From assembly GCA_030374765.1 (NCBI GenBank), contig JARGXX010000115.1, forward strand, positions 806,001 to 870,000: a DNA stretch of 64,000 bases, given 5' to 3'. Source of the stretch: Agarophyton chilense (Eukaryota > Rhodophyta > Florideophyceae > Gracilariales > Gracilariaceae). Shown one piece after another: positions 57,627-64,000 of the stretch. How positions within the stretch are numbered: the first letter of the stretch is position 1; every line of letters begins with the position of its first letter. The position numbers were made by a program, and so were the translations under genes. The notes below the pieces were generated by a model that saw only the letters and a list, made by a program, of their open reading frames with translations, did no database searches and was not told the origin of the DNA.

Positions 57627-58813
57627 CCCGCTGACCTCTGCCGTCTAGTTCGTCTCTCGCCGCTCTCCCGCACCGCCGTTCACCCGTTTCGCTGTTCTAT
57701 TCTCTTCGTTTCCGCCGTAGTAGCCGTTTCGTCGGGTGTGTGACCGTATCGTGGGTTGGTGTTGGTATTTTCTTTCGGTCTTGCGTTACTCCCTGAGGGC
57801 GTTGTGGTGGTAGTGGTTGGACGTTATTATCGTGATTGTGTTTGGGTGCTCGTTGTTGCCCGTGTTTGTCGATCGCTATCCGTTTCGTTTGGTCTCCCTC
57901 TCTTTCGTTGTTTTGTGGATCCCTGCGTCGTGTTGCAGGTTCTGATCTGAGAGGTTGAGGACCGTGTTTGTTGAAGTCTGGGCCTGGAGTTCTTGGCTCA
58001 GCGTTCGTGTGTGTTTGTGTGTTTGGTCTGCATCTTTGCCTGTGCGACGAGCGGTTGATCCGAGGTACTTTGGGTGATTCCTTGTACTCGGGGACGTTAG
58101 CCTGGCGGCTTGAACTAAAGCAGGTGTACTGTCAAGCGGGTTCCCCACTGGTCCTTTTAGGGCGGATAACAGTGACGGTCGAAAGATCTGGTTGAACTTT
58201 GCGGGTGCATTTGTGGACGGGGTGCCGTGGCGCACTGCATTTGGCTGGTTGTTTGACTTTGTGTGTGAGCCCGACCTTTGTGGTTGGGCACTTGGACTGT
58301 TGTGAACAGCATCCATAAGGAGCTTTTGATCCGCAGTACGCGGGGAGGCGACGTTTCGAAGGCTGACCTCCTTTCCAGGATCAGGCCGCGCGCGATCTTC
58401 ATTGATTGCTCGTTAGAAGCGTATCTTGGTGTTGTAGTAGCTTCGGTTTCGAGGTCGCGCTAGTTCTTGAAAGAGGCCAGAGAGGGTCAACTTGGTGAAG
58501 GCATATCTTCGGTCATTAACCATCCTCTGGAAGCCTCGTAAGGAGCAACGCGCCTTCTCCTTTTGACGTGGGAGGAGGTAGACTGCAGAAAACCGTTATC
58601 TACCCAGAAGAGCTCTGGGGGCCAGGGGTCCGACCTTTAGGGACGCGGGTATAGGAAGCCCTGCCAGTGCGCCCGCAGACTATTGTCTGTTCAATCTTGA
58701 AGAATTATTTGTCGTTTGTTGTTTTTACTTTGTTGTTGTTGTCTGTTGTTGTTGTTCACTTGTCTGTTGCTGTCAAGCCATCTCTCTCGGCCTCTTGTGA
58801 CACTTTGCACAAC
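57627..58813 (+). other. Leader of complete copia
   Basis: About 1.2 kb non-coding leader, first C-rich then G/T-rich. Near its end a hairpin CCCAGA (58603-58608), loop AGAGC, TCTGGG (58614-58619) is followed by CCAGGGGTCCGACCTTTAGGG and GCCAGTGCGCCCGC, as in the second element. A T/G-rich stretch (58700-58770) precedes the gag ATG. The frame is open from 58667, but the family-typical start is the ATG at 58814. Confidence 0.6.
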
Positions 58814-61800
58814 ATGGATTCGTTCAGTGGGGTGAAAATCGAAAAGCTGGTTGAGGATAACTTCCACGTATGGAAGCAGAAGATTGAGCTGCTGCTTGCA
58901 CTCAAGGACCTCGACGGCCACCTCGACTCTGTTAGACCCACTGACGAAGATGAGCTGTCGCCTTGGAAAAAGAAAGATGCCAAGGCCAGAGCTATTATTG
59001 GTCTCACACTCAGTGATGAGCATTTAGATCATATGCGGGACGCCGACAACGCTGCCGATATGTGGAAAGCCATTTGCGATGTGTTCCAACGCAAGACTCT
59101 GCTCAACAAAATCAACGCCCGACGGTCCTTCTACTCTGCCAAGATGCGTGATGATGAGAAAATGCTACAGTTCATCAACCGTGTACGTCATCTGGCATCG
59201 GACCTGAAGTGTATGGACGTTGTTGTTGAGGAGGAGGACATCGCTATGGCCATCCTATGCGGACTTCCGGAAAGATTCGAGCACCTCATCGTGGCAATTG
59301 ATACCACGATTGGCGATCGTCAACTCACTCTAGAGTTTGTGAAGAGTCGTCTGCTGCAAGAAGAGCAGCGAATGAACGATCGTGCCAAGGAGGAGCCTGG
59401 TGGAAGTGAGGCAGCTTTGGTTGGCAGGCAGTCGCGATGGAAGAAAATCGAGTGTCATTATTGTCATAAGAAGGGTCATATCCAGAGGAACTGTTTCAAG
59501 AAGCAACGTGATGGGGCTAACATGAATCAGGTCGATGCTGCTCACCCAACTGTCAATACTGAGCTCAGCGATGAGCGAGGTACGGGTGGCAACGACTCTG
59601 ACTTTGTATGTCTCATTGCTACTGGCTCTGATAAAGCCACGAACAGTGACTGGATTGTTAACTCTGGTGCTACTGCCCACATGACTTTTGACGGATCCAT
59701 GTTCCAAACATATGATAGTAAGGTGTCTTCTGGCGTTAGCATCGGTAATGATTCCAAACTAGAGTCTGTTGGTCACGGTAGTGTGGAGCTTGATCTGATT
59801 GTGGAAGGGTCCAAACGAAAGTGCCAGCTGAAGCAAGTTGTTCATGTACCGAATTTAAGGTACCATTTGCTTTCTGTATCGGCGATTTGTGATCTGGGGT
59901 GCAAAGTAGTGTTTGAAAAAGAGAAGGTATGTGTATACAAGGGGTCAAAAGTGGTTGCCTTGGGGCGCCGCGTCAAAGGCCTATACTACCTTTCCACTGC
60001 TGCACACCAGTGTACAGATGTAAACAGCGCACTTGTGTCGGACTTGTCACTATGGCATGCTCGAATGGCTCATGTGAATGTGGATGGTATCAAGCATATG
60101 GCTCGAAACAAGGTTGTGTCAGGGCTCAATGTAGACGTTGCGCAGGATTCAGATGTGTGTGGCTCATGTGTAGTAGGAAAAGCAACCCGTGCTCCGACTC
60201 CCAAGCAAGGGGGGGAACGAGCAAAACACGTACTGGAACTTGTTCACTCCGATGTGTCAGGTCCAGTAAGTGTGAAATCCTTGGGAGGCTCGCACTACTT
60301 CGTCACATTCATCGATGATCACAGTCGTTTCTGCTTCTTCTACATGCTCAAAACTAAGGATGAGGTGTTCCAGATGTTCCTAAGGTGGCTCAAGTTTGTT
60401 CAAAACCAAACTGGCAGACAAGTGAAAACCATCACCGCACGTGACAGTGTGCTCAAAGCATTGCGCACTGACAACGGTGGTGAATATCTGTCACATCGTT
60501 TCACCAAAGAACTTGAACGTCACGGTATTGAGCATCAGCGAACTGTGCCTTACAATCCTCAGCAGAATGGACTTGCCGAACGGTTCAACCGCACACTCAT
60601 GGACTTGGTCAGATCGATGTTATGTCACAAGAAATTGCCAAAGCACTTTTGGGCTGAGGCACTGAATGTTGCAGTGTATGTGCGCAACCGTGTGACTTGC
60701 AAAGCTCTTCCAAGTAGTGTGACACCATATGAACTGTGGCATGGTCAGAAGCCTGATGTGAGCAACCTGCGTGTGTTTGGGAGCCGATGCTGGTACAAGG
60801 TTGTGGATCATAAGCTGAAGAAGCTAGAGGAGCGTGGTGTGGAAGCTATCTTTATTGGGTACACCCCAGGGTCTCACGGATACAAGTTGTGGGACTCTGA
60901 AAAGAAAAAGGTGATTGTGTCAAGAGATGTACGGTTTGATGAGTTTTCGGGCTCAGACAACCAGTTTAGCTATGAGGAAGAGGACTACGCAGACATTGAC
61001 TTTAGTAATATGTCTAGTCCACATGATACCTCTACATCTGACACATCTAGTGGACCCAGCGATGATGAACCTTCTGCGCCTTTGCCTGACTGTGATGATG
61101 CTTCTGACAGCTCTGTTGATGATTCCGCAGCTGATACACCAGTTGAGCCTGTAGTGCATGAGACACAACCTGTTCGTAGGTCCACGCGTGAACGTAGGAA
61201 GCCGAGCTCATGGTGGCGTGCAACTGCTCTACTCACTGCCAGTGATGACACCCCGTCGTCATATGATGATGCTGTGTCACGTCCTGATTCCGAAGCATGG
61301 AAGAAGGCAATGAAGAGTGAGTACCAGTCACTAATTGAGCATGACACATGGGACTTAGTGCCAAGGCCAGCAGACAGCAACGTGATTTCGTCCAAGTGGG
61401 TGTATGTGCAGAAGTATGAAGCAGCACCATCTGGTGAACCAACTATCAGGTACAAGGCTCGTATGGTTGCTAGAGGATTCCTGCAGATCGAGGGTGTTGA
61501 CTTTTCTGAAACATATGCACCTGTTGTTAAGTTTACCTCGATCAGGATGATTCTGTCAGTGACTGCTGTACGAGAATTTCATTTGCACCAGATGGATGTG
61601 AAAACAGCTTTTCTGAACGGTGACCTTGAGGAGACAGTGTACATGGAGCAGCCAACAGGTTTTGTGCAGCAAGGTAACGAGGATCTGGTGTGTCGTTTGA
61701 AGAAAGCCATCTATGGGCTACGACAGGCACCCAGACAGTGGCATGCAAAGATATACTCGTTCCTTGTTGAGGAGATGCAGTTGACGCCAAATGACGCAGA

Positions 61801-62839
61801 TGAGTGTGTGTACAGCGAAAAGATACTGGGATTTGTTGTTCTAATTGCTCTATACGTTGATGACTTGCTTATTGCAAGTCCGAGCATGAAGACAATGGAT
61901 CGTGTAAAGGCAGAGCTGTCGTCTCGGTTCCACATGAAAGACCTCTATCAAGCTCGCATGGTACTCGGATTCGAGATCCACCGTGACAGAGTTAAGCGAG
62001 AGTTGTATCTGACTCAGTCTGCGTACACACAAAAGGTCTTGGAACGTTTTGGCATGCACCAGTCCAAACCAGTTGACACTCCAATGGAAGTTGGCATGGA
62101 CCTGTCTGCGATTCAGGATGTACTCAGGGAGGTGCCGTACCGTCAGGCAATTGGCTGTCTCATGTATTTGTCTGTAGGAACTCGTCCAGATATCTCATAC
62201 GCGGTGCCCAAACTTGCCAAGTATGTTGAGAAACCTGGAGAGATTCACTGGAAGGCAGTCAAACGTGTGCTTCGCTATCTCAACGGTACTTGTACATTTG
62301 GTCTCACCTACGGCTTAAACACCGATTTGGCACTTCACGGCTACGTGGACTCTGACTGGGCAGGCGATGTTGCAAACCGCAAGTCTACCAGTGGGTACTT
62401 GTTCATGATGGCTGGAGGTCCTGTGTCATGGTGTTCACGTCAGCAAGAAGTGGTTGCACTGTCTAGTGCTGAAGCTGAGTATGTGAGTCTGTGCAGTGGT
62501 TCCAAAGAGGCCATCTGGCTTAGGCGTTTGTGGAATGGCATCGGCATAGTCATTGGAGTAGAAGTGGACGATTCGGTAAAGTTGCTTGTTGAACCAACGC
62601 CTGTATATGTTGACAATCAAGGGTGCATTGACCTTGCCCGAAATGGCGTTGTCAACAAGCGTACCAAGCATATCGACATTCGTTTTCACTTTACTCGAGA
62701 AGCTCTACGTGACAACTCGATTGTGTTGTTCTACTGCCCTACCGATTGCATGACTGCCGATATGCTCAACAAACCACTTTGCCGTGTGAAGCACGAGAGG
62801 TTCCGTGAAGACAGTGGCGTCCGACACCTAGACCTTTGA
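58814..62839 (+). CDS. Copia Gag-Pol polyprotein, intact frame
   Basis: 1341 residues from ATG 58814 (MDSFSGVKIEKLVEDNF), chosen because Gag of this family starts so and no Met precedes it. Order: Gag (about 1-205); zinc knuckle CHYCHKKGHIQRNC (214-227); protease with WIVNSGATAHM, where residue 283 is Asn instead of the catalytic Asp; integrase zinc finger (HARMAHVNV ... CGSCVVGK) and catalytic D480, D553, E589, exactly D-D-35-E; reverse transcriptase with KTAFLNGDL and YVDD at 1014-1017; RNase H with GYVDSDWAGD (Asp1179) and SSAEAEYVS; end ADMLNKPLCR. It uses the standard code and ends in TGA. With the Asn the protease should not cut, so the copy is probably dependent on another element or defective. 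Confidence 0.93.
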   Translation: MDSFSGVKIEKLVEDNFHVWKQKIELLLALKDLDGHLDSVRPTDEDELSPWKKKDAKARAIIGLTLSDEHLDHMRDADNAADMWKAICDVFQRKTLLNKINARRSFYSAKMRDDEKMLQFINRVRHLASDLKCMDVVVEEEDIAMAILCGLPERFEHLIVAIDTTIGDRQLTLEFVKSRLLQEEQRMNDRAKEEPGGSEAALVGRQSRWKKIECHYCHKKGHIQRNCFKKQRDGANMNQVDAAHPTVNTELSDERGTGGNDSDFVCLIATGSDKATNSDWIVNSGATAHMTFDGSMFQTYDSKVSSGVSIGNDSKLESVGHGSVELDLIVEGSKRKCQLKQVVHVPNLRYHLLSVSAICDLGCKVVFEKEKVCVYKGSKVVALGRRVKGLYYLSTAAHQCTDVNSALVSDLSLWHARMAHVNVDGIKHMARNKVVSGLNVDVAQDSDVCGSCVVGKATRAPTPKQGGERAKHVLELVHSDVSGPVSVKSLGGSHYFVTFIDDHSRFCFFYMLKTKDEVFQMFLRWLKFVQNQTGRQVKTITARDSVLKALRTDNGGEYLSHRFTKELERHGIEHQRTVPYNPQQNGLAERFNRTLMDLVRSMLCHKKLPKHFWAEALNVAVYVRNRVTCKALPSSVTPYELWHGQKPDVSNLRVFGSRCWYKVVDHKLKKLEERGVEAIFIGYTPGSHGYKLWDSEKKKVIVSRDVRFDEFSGSDNQFSYEEEDYADIDFSNMSSPHDTSTSDTSSGPSDDEPSAPLPDCDDASDSSVDDSAADTPVEPVVHETQPVRRSTRERRKPSSWWRATALLTASDDTPSSYDDAVSRPDSEAWKKAMKSEYQSLIEHDTWDLVPRPADSNVISSKWVYVQKYEAAPSGEPTIRYKARMVARGFLQIEGVDFSETYAPVVKFTSIRMILSVTAVREFHLHQMDVKTAFLNGDLEETVYMEQPTGFVQQGNEDLVCRLKKAIYGLRQAPRQWHAKIYSFLVEEMQLTPNDADECVYSEKILGFVVLIALYVDDLLIASPSMKTMDRVKAELSSRFHMKDLYQARMVLGFEIHRDRVKRELYLTQSAYTQKVLERFGMHQSKPVDTPMEVGMDLSAIQDVLREVPYRQAIGCLMYLSVGTRPDISYAVPKLAKYVEKPGEIHWKAVKRVLRYLNGTCTFGLTYGLNTDLALHGYVDSDWAGDVANRKSTSGYLFMMAGGPVSWCSRQQEVVALSSAEAEYVSLCSGSKEAIWLRRLWNGIGIVIGVEVDDSVKLLVEPTPVYVDNQGCIDLARNGVVNKRTKHIDIRFHFTREALRDNSIVLFYCPTDCMTADMLNKPLCRVKHERFREDSGVRHLDL

Positions 62840-62848
62840 AGTCAGTGA

Positions 62849-62859
62849 CAGAGGGGGAG
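62849..62859 (+). promoter_or_regulatory. Polypurine tract
   Basis: CAGAGGGGGAG immediately precedes the 3' LTR TGTTGG; it would prime plus-strand DNA synthesis. Confidence 0.8.
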
Positions 62860-63547
62860 TGTTGGCTGTTGACCGTGTGCTGTCACTGAAAACCAAAAGT
62901 GCAGGGGAGCATGGGCTGTTTTGGAGGGTGCCTCTGGAAAAGCGCATATGCGTGTCAGTCGGATCTCAACGTGAACTCGGGCTGTGATTGGCTACTGCAA
63001 ATGTGCACATGCAATGTGGTGTGTACAAGTGGTATGGCACTATTGGGTTTGTCTGTGGTACACGTGTGTACGTGGTCTACTTGTACTACTGTGCACGCTG
63101 TTCAATAGGTCCAGCAGGTGTACTATGAACACATCTCACAAGGTGTAACGAATGTACTTGGAGAAGAGCGTGTCATGTGTATTACAGGAGACTTGGTGTA
63201 CTGTGCTGGAACGTGAATGTGTATGGAGGCGGATTGCAAGTAGTGTGTGCTGGCATATTGAATTTGTGCACACGTCAGTGTAATTATGGGCTGTGCACTG
63301 TATATTGCCTTGTTGTGCGCTGCAATGAACATTGACTAGGGTTAATGTCATGCTTGAATATGATTGGTAGTATTGAGTGTCCCTGCTTTGTAGTCTAGGG
63401 TTTACTTTGAGTTGGAGTCTAGACAGCTGACGTTTTGAAGTAGTATATAAGTGAAAGTTTGAGCGCCTCCAAGTAAATCCAAGCCAGAGCTGGTGAACTT
63501 CCTTTTCATTCCCTCAACCTTTCCTTCAGCATTTTCCCTTTCCAACA
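62860..63547 (+). repeat. 3' LTR of complete copia
   Basis: 688 bases, TGTTGGCTGTTGACC ... TTTCCAACA; direct partner of 56924-57611, with TATATAAG retained near 63445. Confidence 0.9.
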
Positions 63548-64000
63548 CAGCGAAACGGGTGAACGGCGGTGCGGGAGAGCGGCGAGAGACGAACTAGACG
63601 GCAGAAGTCAGCGGGGCTGGGCCCATAACCTGATGGAAAGAGAAATGCTGAAGGAAAGGTTGAGGGATGAATGGAAAGTTCGCCAGCTCTGGCTTGGATT
63701 TACTTGGAGGCGCTCAAACTTTCACTTATATACTACTTCAAAACGTCAGCTGTCTAGACTCCAACCCAAAGTAAACCCTAGACTCCAAAGCAGGGACACT
63801 CAATACTACCAATCATATTCAAGCATGACATTAACCCTAGTCAATGTTCATTGCAGCGCACAACAAGGCAATATACAGTGCAAAGCCCATAATTACACTG
63901 ACGTGTGCACAAATTCAATATGCCAGCACACAATACTTGCAATCCGCCTCCATACACATTCACGTTCCAGCACAGTACACCAAGTCTCCTGTAATACACA
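63548..64000 (-). mobile_element. Inverted copia copy, cut by window end
   Basis: On minus: LTR sequence (64000 down to 63631, ending CTTTCCATCA), primer site GGTTATGGGCCCAGC (63630-63616), and about 68 bases of leader matching 57627-57694, stopping at GTTTCGCTG. It abuts the CA end of the 3' LTR of the complete element with no intervening base. Only the last 370 bases of its LTR are in the window. Confidence 0.85.

Larger units (their letters stand above)
56924..63547 (+). mobile_element. Complete Ty1/copia retrotransposon
   Basis: 6.6 kb with two 688-base LTRs (56924-57611 and 62860-63547), a primer site directly after the 5' LTR, a 1.2 kb leader, one uninterrupted Gag-Pol frame, and a polypurine tract (AGAGGGGGAG, ending 62859) directly before the 3' LTR. 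By eye the LTRs differ at roughly twenty positions (about 3%), so insertion is not recent. Five bases left of the element (ATGTG) do not match the five on its right (CAGCG): there is no intact target duplication, and the flanks come from different copies. Confidence 0.93.

Overview
This window reads as nuclear DNA of an intron-poor but transposon-packed eukaryote. It is most likely a red alga, perhaps florideophyte. That placement is an inference from three things: an intronless animal-type heme peroxidase, long copia polyproteins, and very few other intact genes. No rRNA, convincing tRNA, CRISPR array or bacterial operon is visible. Two reading frames look fully intact: the secreted heme peroxidase (34345-36051) and the Gag-Pol of a Ty1/copia element (58814-62839).

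Layout. 1-5.5 kb: a decayed coiled-coil gene (1040-2880), the N-terminal piece of a phytanoyl-CoA dioxygenase-like gene (3600-3917), and an unusually intron-dense stretch (3920-4904) whose short introns share branch points and acceptors; part of it is tandemly duplicated. 5.5-15.7 kb: a decayed Ty3/gypsy element with both LTRs, interrupted in gag by a Tc1/mariner element (8097-9325). 15.7-24.1 kb: another Tc1 fragment, a dispersed repeat, then an AT-rich block of minus-strand decayed ORFs centred on a MULE transposase with a SWIM finger. 24.2-31.6 kb: a decayed copia element with 256/253 bp LTRs. 31.7-32.5 kb: an inverted copy of the dispersed repeat, a GT tract and a palindrome-rich minisatellite. 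34.3-36.1 kb: the heme peroxidase. 37.1-39.2 kb: a Tc1 end fused to an internally deleted copia. 41.1-43.0 kb: a piggyBac-like transposase. 43.3-45.6 kb: decayed genes of unknown function, two of them convergent. 47.7-51.4 kb: a CACTA/EnSpm TNP2-like transposase with a divergent partner ORF. 52.5-64.0 kb: a nest of closely related copia elements: solo LTR, inverted pol fragment, LTR plus leader plus gag start, a complete element (56924-63547, two 688 bp LTRs), and an inverted copy running off the end.

How it fits together. The window is mostly a transposon graveyard holding six superfamilies (Ty1/copia, Ty3/gypsy, Tc1/mariner, MULE, piggyBac, CACTA). The most informative signals are: (i) every copia leader visible here begins with a primer site complementary to the anticodon stem-loop of initiator tRNA-Met, implying half-tRNA priming, and in one element the gag ATG lies inside that site; (ii) the full-length copia frame has Asn in place of the protease catalytic Asp; (iii) an LTR end is joined precisely to an inverted leader of the same family; (iv) the cluster of look-alike introns at 3.9-4.9 kb. 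Coordinates of decayed genes, LTR ends and exons were set by eye.
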